DNA from: Bacillota bacterium
GTDB taxonomy: Bacteria; Bacillota; Clostridia; Peptostreptococcales; Anaerovoracaceae
Assembly: GCA_030527065.1 (NCBI GenBank)
Contig: JAUNBO010000014.1
Span: 1 to 19,460 of the forward strand
Direction: 5' to 3'
Length of the DNA stretch: 19,460 nucleotides
Shown: piece by piece, positions 13,197 through 19,460 of the stretch
How positions within the stretch are numbered: the first letter of the stretch is position 1
Layout of the letters: each line of letters starts with the position of its first letter
Notes under the pieces: model-generated
Told to the model about the DNA's origin: nothing
The model's database searches: none
Seen by the model: only the letters and a program-made list of their open reading frames with translations
Program-made: the position numbers and the translations under genes

Positions 13197-14930
13197 TCAG
13201 CTGCGGAGGGCCTTGTCGTCGGCTGGCAAGGCCGGAGAAACATAAACCGTCCGGTTATCCGTGAAAATTACCATGCCCGGCCTGGCGCCCGCCGGCTTTT
13301 TCACATAACGTACAAAGGTGTAATCCACAGGAACGTTTTCCGAGCCCCGGGCCTTGCTGTGCCAGGCGGCTATGGCGGCGGCCTGGAAGATGGCACTTTC
13401 CGTCGGCTCCTGTCCGCGCAACTGAAGGATCACGTGGGAGCCGGGGATGTCCTTGGTGTGGAGCCAAAGGTCTTTCCGGTCCGCCAACTTGAAGGTAAGC
13501 AGGTCATTTTCCTGGTTGCTCCTGCCCACCAGAACGGAGAAACCGCCGCCGACAGAGTAGGAGAGGGGGCCGGTCTTGCCGGGGGCCGGCCGGGAGCCGG
13601 CCTTCCGCCGCCGCAGATACCCGCCCTCCGTCAGCTCCTGGCGCAGGGCCTCCACGGTTTCCGTGCTCTCTGCATTTTCCGCCAGGACTGCCACGGATTC
13701 CAGGTAGGCAATGGTCTCGTCGGTTTCCTTCAACTGGATCTTTTTCTCTTTCAGAGCCGTTTTCGCTTTTCCGTATTTCTTAAAATAGCGCTGGGCGTTC
13801 TTGACGGCGGAAAATCGGGGATCCAACGGGATTTCCAGGGCCTCGCCGGTGTAATAGTTCAGCAGGGAGGCGCTTTCGGCGCCGGGGGCTACCTGGTGGC
13901 CGTGTGCGGTGAGGAGTTCCCCCCATATCCGGTATTCGTCGGCCTTTTCCGCCTGCAGCAGATCTTCCAGCAGCCGCTGTTTCTTCAGATACTGTTTGTC
14001 CAGGGCGGCGCTTATGATCCGGGAAAGCTCCGCTGTTTTCTGGCGGATGCGGTTGGAGGACGCCCTGTGGGAATAGTAGTATGCGGCGGCGCTGCCGGCG
14101 TCCGGGAAAGGCAGGACTGTAGAGCAGCCCGCCAGGGCGGAAAGGGGGAAGATGTGAAAATCCAATGGCGTCCCATCCTCCGCCAGATAGACGGCAGGGG
14201 AAAGGCGGCCTTCTTCAATGCTTTCTGCCATGCGGCGCAGAACGGGGAAGACCCGGGAAGCAGAGGAAAGGCCTTCCCCGCCGGCCAGGCTGACGATCTC
14301 TTCCCCGATGACAGGGCTGATTCCCTGAACGGCGGCCACCAGCGCTTTGGCGGTGACCTGATCCTTCTGAGGGCCCAGCCCGGCTGCAAGAGCCTCCTCT
14401 GTGAGGGTATAGAGGCAAAGCTTGTCCTGAGAAGGAGGAGGACTGTAGAGCTGGCCGGGAAAGACCTGCCGCACCCGGCTCATGTCCGGGGAGACCCGCT
14501 TTATGGCGTCTATGATCTTCCCGCCGGCGCCGTCTACGGCTATGATGTTGCTGTGGCGGCCCATGATCTCCACCATCAGCCGCCGGGTGACGGGAAAGCC
14601 CAGCTCGCTGAGCCCTTCCACGGAAAGCTCCACGATGCGTTCCGAATCCACCTGCCGGAGAGAAGAAATCTTTCCGCCCTGAAAATGCTTTCGCAGCAGC
14701 ATGCAGAAGGCGGGAGGGCTCTGGGGGTTGGAATCGCCGCCCTCTGTCAGGTGGATGCGGGGGTGCTCGCTGTTGGAAGAGATGTACAGCTTGTATTTTT
14801 CCCGTCCCCTGTGGACATGGAGGACCAGCTCGTCGTCCGCCGGCTGGTAGATCTTATCTATGCGGCCTCCCGTGAGCAGGGAAGCCAGTTGTCTGGCCAC
14901 GGCTCCCGTGACCAATCCGTCGAAGGCCAT
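13197..14930 (-). CDS. rqcH: RqcH, NFACT-family ribosome quality control protein
   Basis: This 577-residue protein matches RqcH (NFACT family; also annotated as fibronectin-binding protein), which binds stalled 50S subunits and recruits Ala-tRNA to add C-terminal alanine tails. The order is NFACT-N (MAFDGLVTGAVARQL, GGRIDKIYQP), a central helix-hairpin-helix and coiled-coil region (about 270-430), then NFACT-R in the last ~130 residues (VLVGRSNQENDLLTFKLA, DLWLHTKDIPGSHVIL). The conserved DR pair at about 97-98 reads E97-R98. The ATG at 14928-14930 is preceded by AAAGGAC. It diverges from yicC, consistent with the yloA/yloC neighbourhood of B. subtilis. Confidence 0.95.
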   Translation of the reverse strand: MAFDGLVTGAVARQLASLLTGGRIDKIYQPADDELVLHVHRGREKYKLYISSNSEHPRIHLTEGGDSNPQSPPAFCMLLRKHFQGGKISSLRQVDSERIVELSVEGLSELGFPVTRRLMVEIMGRHSNIIAVDGAGGKIIDAIKRVSPDMSRVRQVFPGQLYSPPPSQDKLCLYTLTEEALAAGLGPQKDQVTAKALVAAVQGISPVIGEEIVSLAGGEGLSSASRVFPVLRRMAESIEEGRLSPAVYLAEDGTPLDFHIFPLSALAGCSTVLPFPDAGSAAAYYYSHRASSNRIRQKTAELSRIISAALDKQYLKKQRLLEDLLQAEKADEYRIWGELLTAHGHQVAPGAESASLLNYYTGEALEIPLDPRFSAVKNAQRYFKKYGKAKTALKEKKIQLKETDETIAYLESVAVLAENAESTETVEALRQELTEGGYLRRRKAGSRPAPGKTGPLSYSVGGGFSVLVGRSNQENDLLTFKLADRKDLWLHTKDIPGSHVILQLRGQEPTESAIFQAAAIAAWHSKARGSENVPVDYTFVRYVKKPAGARPGMVIFTDNRTVYVSPALPADDKALRS

Positions 14931-14989
14931 TGTTTTTGTCCTTTCAATGTGGTATGATATTTCATGACATGCCGGAGGGATTTTTCGGC

Positions 14990-15018
14990 TTTCGAAAAAT
15001 TTCCCACTGGGTTATAAT
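14990..15018 (+). promoter_or_regulatory. Possible promoter for yicC
   Basis: A perfect TATAAT (15013-15018) is preceded at 17 bp by a poor -35, TTTCGA (14990-14995). An 8-bp hairpin (ATTTTTCG at 14980-14987 with CGAAAAAT at 14993-15000) overlaps the -35. If used, the yicC leader would contain the palindromic element at 15076-15146. Confidence 0.35.
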
Positions 15019-15067
15019 ATCATGGATCCGAAAAAAAGAAAAGGGCCCCGGAGCGGAGAGCCGGAGC

Positions 15068-15154
15068 GTTTTCCGGTTACCATTCAAGGGGGCGCCAGGG
15101 GGACAGTCCGGCAAACCGTCCCCCCTGGCGACCCGTGAATAGTATTGTTTTCCG
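15068..15154. mobile_element. MITE-like palindromic element, copy B, with 8-bp direct repeats
   Basis: A 71-bp element (15076-15146) begins GTTACCATTCAAGGG and ends CCCGTGAATAGTATT. The two ~30-bp arms (15076-15104 and 15118-15146) are nearly complementary throughout, including CGCCAGGGGGAC opposite GTCCCCCCTGGCG, with a 13-nt centre. It is bracketed by the perfect direct repeat GTTTTCCG (15068-15075 and 15147-15154; a ninth base, G, also matches). Its ends and left interior match copy A at 2919-2966. It encodes nothing and ends 34 bp before the yicC start. Confidence 0.72.
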
Positions 15155-15180
15155 GCCCGGCGGTGAAAAGGAGAAACAGA

Positions 15181-16065
15181 ATGATAAAGAGCATGACCGG
15201 CTTTGGAAGAAGTGAATACAACGACGGAAAGCGGAACATCGTGGCGGAGGTCAAATCCGTGAATCACCGCTATTGGGACATTACGGTGAAGATGCCCCGG
15301 CGATATTCCTTTGCGGAGGAAAGCCTGAAGGCCATCGTGAAGGAAGTGGCCCGGCGGGGAAAGATAGATCTGTCCGTCAGCGTGGAGAACCTGACGGAGG
15401 AGGACGTCAACGTAAAGCTGAACACCATGGCGGCCCGGCAATATTATGATAACCTGATGCTTCTGAAAGAGGAATTCGGCCTTTCTGATGAGATCGGGCT
15501 CGGGCTGCTGGCGGGGATGCCGGACGTGATAAAGGCCGTTCCCGATGTGGAAGATGAGGCTGCCATTCTCCGGGCGCTGGCGATCCCCGTCCGGGAGGCG
15601 GCGGCCCGGCTGGACGAGATGCGGATGGCGGAGGGAAGCAAGCTGGCGGAGGACATCATCATGCGGAGCCGGCTGATCCGAAGCCTTGCGGGTCGGATCG
15701 AAGAGCGGGCTCCCGGGGTGGCGGAGGCCTACACGGAAAAGCTGCGGGCCAGAATAGAGGAACTGGTAAAGGGCAGCGTGGAGCTTCCACAGGAGCGGAT
15801 CCTTCTGGAAGCCGCCATCTTCGCAGACAAAAGCAGCATCACGGAGGAGCTGGTGCGCCTTTCCAGCCACACATCGCAGCTGGAAAGCATCATCACCAGC
15901 AGCAACCAGCCCGACGGGAAAAAGCTGGATTTCCTGGTCCAGGAAATGAACCGGGAAGCCAATACCATAGGCTCCAAGGCCAACGACATGGAAATCACCG
16001 GCCTCATGCTGGAGATCAAAAGTGAGATAGAAAAAATACGGGAACAGGTACAGAACATAGAGTAA
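15181..16065 (+). CDS. yicC: YicC/YloC family endoribonuclease
   Basis: This 294-residue protein is a full-length YicC/YloC member. It has the YicC N-terminal domain (MIKSMTGFGRSEY, then VEVKSVNHRYWDI-like AEVKSVNHRYWD and FRYSFAEE-like RRYSFAEESLK) and the C-terminal DUF1732 domain with LVQEMNREANTIGSKANDMEI. Family members have been reported as endoribonucleases that affect small-RNA turnover. The ATG at 15181 follows AAAAGGAGA; an earlier in-frame start at 15145 lies in the repeat and is rejected. The usual downstream partners remA and gmk are absent; a Nudix gene follows after 65 bp. Confidence 0.94.
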   Translation: MIKSMTGFGRSEYNDGKRNIVAEVKSVNHRYWDITVKMPRRYSFAEESLKAIVKEVARRGKIDLSVSVENLTEEDVNVKLNTMAARQYYDNLMLLKEEFGLSDEIGLGLLAGMPDVIKAVPDVEDEAAILRALAIPVREAAARLDEMRMAEGSKLAEDIIMRSRLIRSLAGRIEERAPGVAEAYTEKLRARIEELVKGSVELPQERILLEAAIFADKSSITEELVRLSSHTSQLESIITSSNQPDGKKLDFLVQEMNREANTIGSKANDMEITGLMLEIKSEIEKIREQVQNIE

Positions 16066-16071
16066 ACGAGA

Positions 16072-16101
16072 GGGCGGCCCTGCTTTTCAGGCGCAGCGCC
16101 C
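16072..16101. other. Hairpin between yicC and the Nudix gene
   Basis: GGGCG (16072-16076) pairs with CGCCC (16097-16101), and CCTG (16079-16082) with CAGG (16088-16091), around a short loop. No T-tract follows. It may be an attenuator or stability element. Confidence 0.25.
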
Positions 16102-16130
16102 CTTGAAACGGGATTGAAAACGGAGGAACT

Positions 16131-16802
16131 ATGCTGACTTTGGAACGGCTGGAAAAGGCTTTTACAGGGCGGCGGCCCGGTCCGCAGAACGTGCGGAGCC
16201 GCTATGCGGTGCTGGCGCCCCTGGTGGAAAAGGAAGGGGGAGAGCTGCAGCTGCTCTTTGAGGTCCGGGCGGACACCCTGGACCGGCAGCCGGGGGAGGT
16301 GTGCTTCCCGGGCGGGAGGATAGAGCCGGGCGAGAGCCGGGAGGAATGCGTTCTCCGGGAGACCCGGGAAGAGCTGGGCATTCCGGAAAAGGCGGTCCGC
16401 ATCATCGGCCCTCTGGACTACATCCAGCACACAGCCAATTTTATGATGTATCCGCTGCTGGGGCTGGTGGAGGCAGAGGCGGCGGCTGCGGTGAAGCCCA
16501 ATCCGGCGGAGGTGAAAGAAACCTTCCTGGTGCCTCTTTCCTTTTTCGAAAAGACCCCGCCGGAGATCTATCATTATGAGTTGATCCCCAGGCCGGAGGA
16601 GAACTTTCCCGACGCCCGACTGGGCTTTCCCGATGGGTATCCCTGGCAGCAGGGCAGGAGAAGCGTTCCCATCTATGAGTATGAAGGCCATGTTATATGG
16701 GGTCTGACCGGGCACATCGTCCGCTGGCTGGTGACCTACATGGCCCGGACCGAAAAAAGAAGCGCCGGGCAGCATCAGGTTTCTGAGAGACGTTCAAAGT
16801 AG
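16131..16802 (+). CDS. Nudix hydrolase, CoA pyrophosphatase-like
   Basis: This 223-residue protein has a complete Nudix box, G62-x5-E68-x7-R76-E77-T-R-E80-E81-L-G83-I, which binds Mg2+ and cleaves diphosphates. Just before it, LLFEVRADTLDRQPGEVCFPGG fits the NuCoA pattern of enzymes (NudL, YeaB) that split coenzyme A into phosphopantetheine and 3',5'-ADP. That assignment is likely but not proven. CGGAGGA precedes the ATG. The last ~20 residues are basic and polar, and the gene's 3' end overlaps the convergent glycosyltransferase gene by 28 bp. Confidence 0.9.
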   Translation: MLTLERLEKAFTGRRPGPQNVRSRYAVLAPLVEKEGGELQLLFEVRADTLDRQPGEVCFPGGRIEPGESREECVLRETREELGIPEKAVRIIGPLDYIQHTANFMMYPLLGLVEAEAAAAVKPNPAEVKETFLVPLSFFEKTPPEIYHYELIPRPEENFPDARLGFPDGYPWQQGRRSVPIYEYEGHVIWGLTGHIVRWLVTYMARTEKRSAGQHQVSERRSK

Positions 16803-17851
16803 GTCAAATTCTGGAGATAGGCAGGAGCATGAGGACGGTGGGAGCCGGCCATGCGGTTGTAGGCCTTGGCTTTTTCAAGGTCTCCCAATCTGTCGTAGCA
16901 TACGCAGAGCTGGATGGCCGGGAGAAAGCCGTAGCAATCCTCATGGACAAATGCGCCGCCGGTATCCTGGCGGGGGAGCTCCAGGGCCAGCTGATACCAG
17001 AAGATGGCGGCCTGATAATTCTTCTGCTCCATCCACAGAGCGGCGATCTCACAGCAGGTTTCCGCCCGGGGGACGTCATGACGGAAAGACGACGTCAAAG
17101 CCTCCATGGCGGCGGCGGGGTCGCCGGTTTCCTTATGACAATAGGAAAGGATCTTACAGGCTTCGATGTTGTTTTCGATCCAGCCTTGGCCTGAGGCAAG
17201 GAATTCCTTCAATACCTCTTTCGCCTCGGGATATTTTTTGTGATAGTACAATTCCCGCCCGTAGTAGAACCGATCCCGGGGAGACATGGGGCTCCCTTTT
17301 TCCATCTGCGCTTCATATATTTTCAGGTTTCTGTCGCTGTAGCTCTTTTTTACGGAAAGGTGTTTCACTCCGATGTCCGCATATATGGTGCGTCCGGCAT
17401 GGACGATCACTTCATGGACGCAGCCTTCCCAGGCAAAGGGGATGCTCTTTCGTATCAGGCGCTCGCGGTAATAGGAGAAAATGGGCTTCCCGTCCTCGTC
17501 AAAGGCGGTGTGGTAGGGCATCATCACTACGTCGAAATGGTCTGAGGGCTCCTGTTTCATGCGGATCAGGGCAGCCCTGTCGCCTTCGGAAAGAACGTCG
17601 TCGGCGTCCAGCCAGAGGATGAAGTCCATGGTGGCTTTGGAAAAGGAAAAATTGCGGGCTTCGGAGAAATTGCCCGTCCAGGGGAAGTGGAAGACCTTGT
17701 CGGTATAGCGGGCTGCGATTTCCCGGGTGGCGTCGCTGCTTCCCGTATCGGCAATGACGATCTCGTCCGCCGCATCCCCGACGCTTTCCAGGCACCGGGC
17801 CAGAACGGCCTCCTCATCCTTTACGATCATGCACAGGCTGACAGTGAACAT
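16775..17851 (-). CDS. Family 2 glycosyltransferase with C-terminal TPR-like region
   Basis: This 358-residue protein starts with a GT-A domain typical of GT2 (SLCMIVKDEEAVLARCLESV, then DEIVIADTGSSDATREIA) and has the metal/nucleotide-sugar motif LDADD at 81-85. It probably transfers a sugar to an envelope glycan, protein or peptide; the acceptor is not evident. Residues from about 200 on are helical with repeats (YYGRELYYHKKYPEAKEVLKEFL, YQAAIFWYQLALELP, LGDLEKAKAYNRMAG) like tetratricopeptide repeats, a layout shared with SunS-like glycosyltransferases. The start is the ATG at 17851 behind AAGGAGAAGGGG; an upstream in-frame start lies inside tetR. It begins 22 bp after the tetR stop on the same strand, so it may be co-transcribed and autoregulated with it. 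Confidence 0.87.
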   Translation of the reverse strand: MFTVSLCMIVKDEEAVLARCLESVGDAADEIVIADTGSSDATREIAARYTDKVFHFPWTGNFSEARNFSFSKATMDFILWLDADDVLSEGDRAALIRMKQEPSDHFDVVMMPYHTAFDEDGKPIFSYYRERLIRKSIPFAWEGCVHEVIVHAGRTIYADIGVKHLSVKKSYSDRNLKIYEAQMEKGSPMSPRDRFYYGRELYYHKKYPEAKEVLKEFLASGQGWIENNIEACKILSYCHKETGDPAAAMEALTSSFRHDVPRAETCCEIAALWMEQKNYQAAIFWYQLALELPRQDTGGAFVHEDCYGFLPAIQLCVCYDRLGDLEKAKAYNRMAGSHRPHAPAYLQNLTYFERLSET

Positions 17852-17873
17852 GGGCCCCTTCTCCTTCCAAAGT

Positions 17874-18479
17874 CTATTGCAGAGTATGCGGCGGGGGGCC
17901 TTCCTGTGCATTCCGGGCGTATTTATATAATTGCGGGAACACGCCCTTCATCAGCATGTCGCGCAGGAGCCCGGCCAGCTCAGGCGCAGGGATGTCTCTG
18001 CCGTTATTGAACCAGCGGCTGATGACGGCAAAGACAGAGGACAGGTAGAAATCCAGGATATAAGTCACTTTTGGATCATCCTCCGGCAACTGGAATATCT
18101 CGGTCAGAACGGGGAACATTTCCGCTTTCAGCCGCACGGAAAACTTTGAGATGTTACGGCTGCTCAGAAGCAGCTTTACATATTTGTCCTTTTCCTGATA
18201 TCTTTGTGTGAAGGCGAGGATGAACTCCTCTTCAAAATCGATGTGCCGGATCACGGTGGTGATGTTCTTCTTGACGTAGCTCAGCGTATCTTCCTCAATA
18301 AAATCCAAAATCCCGTATATGTCCCTGAAGTATTGATAAAAGGTGCTTCGGTTATAGCCTGCTTTATCGGCGATTTCCTGAACGGTGATCTTCTCAGATT
18401 TCCTGTCTTCGTATAAAGCGCAGAAGGCGTCGACAAACGCGTTTCTGGTGGCCGCAGTGATCTCGGGTTGCTTTCTCAT
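17874..18479 (-). CDS. TetR/AcrR family transcriptional regulator
   Basis: This 201-residue protein has an N-terminal TetR helix-turn-helix (ITVQEIADKAGYNRSTFYQYF, residues 31-51) and an all-helical ligand/dimer domain after it. The start is the ATG at 18479, preceded by a strong AAGGAGGAA; a start at 18527 has no comparable site. Upstream, a 31-bp near-perfect palindrome overlaps its putative promoter, which suggests autorepression and control of the divergent HXXEE gene. The inducer is unknown. Confidence 0.92.
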   Translation of the reverse strand: MRKQPEITAATRNAFVDAFCALYEDRKSEKITVQEIADKAGYNRSTFYQYFRDIYGILDFIEEDTLSYVKKNITTVIRHIDFEEEFILAFTQRYQEKDKYVKLLLSSRNISKFSVRLKAEMFPVLTEIFQLPEDDPKVTYILDFYLSSVFAVISRWFNNGRDIPAPELAGLLRDMLMKGVFPQLYKYARNAQEGPPPHTLQ

Positions 18480-18650
18480 CTGGTTCCTCCTTGATTTCCG
18501 CCGCCGCACAATGCCGTAACGCAACACTGCACCGCATGGGGTGCGATCCGTGTCCCTTCAGCGTGGCTATGCAGGCGGCTTTTCCCGGTCTGTTGTTTCC
18601 GACAAAACGGCCGGGATTGTCGCTTGATGATCAGGCCGATTTATGTCACA

Positions 18651-18681
18651 CTATAATCATACAACAGTTGTGTGATTATAG
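18651..18681. promoter_or_regulatory. 31-bp palindrome, likely TetR-family operator
   Basis: The arms CTATAATCATACAAC (18651-18665) and GTTGTGTGATTATAG (18667-18681) are complementary at 14 of 15 positions around one central A. Size, symmetry and position between divergent tetR and HXXEE genes fit a TetR-family operator, possibly for two dimers. A TATAAT (18652-18657) reads towards the HXXEE gene, but I see no good -35 for it. Confidence 0.75.
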
Positions 18682-18684
18682 CAA
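18656..18684 (-). promoter_or_regulatory. Putative tetR promoter inside the palindrome
   Basis: On the minus strand there is TTGCTA (18679-18684), a 17-bp spacer, and TATGAT (18656-18661). Both hexamers lie almost wholly within the palindrome, so a bound repressor would block the promoter. Confidence 0.5.
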
Positions 18685-18789
18685 GAAAACGATGCCTTTG
18701 CTGAAAAGAAAAGGCACTTCCGATAAAAGAAAAGGCTGAGGGGCCTGTGGAGCCAATCGACGTTTATGAAAAGGAAAGGAGGAACGCCC

Positions 18790-19449
18790 GTGGAACGCTA
18801 CCGGGAAAACTGGTTCTATTTTGGCGGTGCATATTTTGTCATTCTGGCTTTTGCAATGGGCTTCTGGGGAAGCCATTTCAGCCATATCCAGGTGATTTTG
18901 ACCTACAGCTTCATGGCGCTGCTGATCCATCAATTTGAAGAATATGCCTTGCCCGGAGGATTCCCCGCCGTTTGGAATATGGCAGTCAATAAAGAGAAGG
19001 AACGGCCGGAGAGATTTCCGTTGAATAAGAACAGCAGCTTTATCGTCAATGTAATATTGGCATATCCTTTTTATCTGGTTCCCATCTTCCTGCCAAAGGT
19101 CATCTGGCTGGGACTGGCTCAGGTGCTCTTTGGAATGCTGCAGCTCATCGTGCATGGGCTCTTTATAAACGTCAAAATAAAAGGCCTGTATAATCCCGGC
19201 CTGGGGGCGGTGGTCTTCCTGCACATCCCTATCGGGATCTATTACATCTGGTATGTTTCTGCAAACGGCCTCGCCGGCCCGTGGGATTATGTCGGAGGCG
19301 TCATATGCCTTCTGGCGGCGGCGATATGCATTGTAGGATTGCCCGTAAGGCTGCTGGCGGACAGAGAGTCCCGTTATCCCTTTTCCAAAGACGAGATGGA
19401 GCGCTTCCGTGTCCTCGAGAAGCTGAGGCGCAGGGGCCTTTGCGGGTGA
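18790..19449 (+). CDS. HXXEE-motif multi-pass membrane protein
   Basis: This protein of about 219 residues is mostly hydrophobic, with roughly five or six transmembrane segments. It carries HQFEE at 47-51 (LLIHQFEEYALPGGFP) near the end of the second segment, and a second conserved-looking histidine in VHGLFIN (H122). This matches the HXXEE family of unknown function; the His/Glu pattern in the membrane suggests a metal-dependent membrane enzyme, but that is inference. I prefer the GTG at 18790, seven nt after AAAGGAGG, to the ATG at 18766, which lacks a ribosome binding site; the latter would add eight residues. It is divergent from tetR and probably controlled by it. No homologous partner gene follows before the window ends. 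Confidence 0.82.
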   Translation: MERYRENWFYFGGAYFVILAFAMGFWGSHFSHIQVILTYSFMALLIHQFEEYALPGGFPAVWNMAVNKEKERPERFPLNKNSSFIVNVILAYPFYLVPIFLPKVIWLGLAQVLFGMLQLIVHGLFINVKIKGLYNPGLGAVVFLHIPIGIYYIWYVSANGLAGPWDYVGGVICLLAAAICIVGLPVRLLADRESRYPFSKDEMERFRVLEKLRRRGLCG

Positions 19450-19460
19450 AGGGAAGGGCC

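Larger units (their letters stand above)
18480..18789. promoter_or_regulatory. tetR-HXXEE divergent intergenic region (310 bp)
   Basis: No gene is supported here. It holds the palindromic operator candidate (18651-18681), a tetR leader of about 170 nt, and an HXXEE leader of about 110 nt. The latter has a 7-bp hairpin (TGCCTTT 18693-18699 with AAAGGCA 18710-18716). In the tetR leader, TCCCGG/CCGGGA arms near 18584-18616 could also pair. Confidence 0.5.

Noticed and set aside
13143..14957. Plus-strand open frame of 604 residues opposite rqcH
   Set aside because: It is the antisense of a convincing RqcH. The product has no recognisable domain, and the long frame follows from GC-rich codon usage on the other strand.
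15021..15075. Possible rho-independent terminator in the rqcH-yicC spacer
   Set aside because: The GGAGC/CCGG repeats there are direct rather than inverted, and the T-rich run on the minus strand is not preceded by a proper stem; both neighbouring genes start here, so no terminator is expected.
18491..18739. Plus-strand 82-residue frame in the tetR-HXXEE spacer
   Set aside because: It runs through the palindromic operator and both promoters, has no ribosome binding site, and shows no recognisable motif.

Overview
The window looks like chromosomal DNA of a Gram-positive, probably spore-forming member of the Clostridia. The evidence is the firmicute operon order (ylxM-ffh-rpsP-khpA-rimM-trmD; yggS-sepF-yggT-divIVA-lspA-rluD), strong AGGAGG-type ribosome binding sites, the low-GC-type family members encoded in a rather GC-rich sequence, and a small four-cysteine-core protein resembling the sporulation sigma-G inhibitor Gin. 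A Lachnospiraceae-like lineage is my guess from protein style; I cannot place it more precisely. No prophage, CRISPR array, tRNA, rRNA or intact insertion sequence was seen. Most of the region is housekeeping.

Layout. (1) 46-2872, minus: trkA-trkH, a potassium uptake system. (2) 3062-4316, plus: a metallo-beta-lactamase-fold hydrolase and a class II aldolase-type protein, transcribed from a promoter that overlaps back-to-back with the trkA promoter. (3) 4473-8164, plus: the signal-recognition-particle / ribosome-biogenesis operon ylxM-ffh-rpsP-khpA-rimM-trmD. (4) 8197-12680, plus: joined almost directly to trmD, a cell-division/envelope cluster consisting of a HlyD-like membrane protein, yggS, sepF, yggT, divIVA, lspA and rluD, mostly with overlapping stop/start codons. 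(5) 12819-14930, minus: a 46-residue Gin-like zinc-binding protein and rqcH (NFACT family). (6) 15181-16802, plus: yicC and a Nudix hydrolase of the CoA-pyrophosphatase type. (7) 16775-18479, minus: a family 2 glycosyltransferase and a TetR-type regulator; the glycosyltransferase overlaps the Nudix gene tail to tail. (8) 18790-19449, plus: a multi-pass HXXEE-motif membrane protein, divergent from tetR across a 31-bp near-perfect palindrome.

The genes in blocks 3 and 4 link membrane-protein targeting (Ffh), ribosome maturation and tRNA/rRNA modification (RimM, TrmD, RluD, S16), RNA binding (KhpA) and septum/pole organisation (SepF, YggT, DivIVA), with lipoprotein signal peptidase (LspA) at the end. 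RqcH and YicC add ribosome quality control and RNA turnover.

The most interesting non-genic signal is a pair of short palindromic elements (48 bp at 2919-2966 and 71 bp at 15076-15146) that share sequence and ends and are each flanked by their own perfect 8-bp direct repeat. They look like two insertions of one MITE-like family, both lying between a putative promoter and the start codon of the downstream gene (trkA, yicC). The best candidate regulatory system is tetR / glycosyltransferase / HXXEE around the palindrome at 18651-18681.
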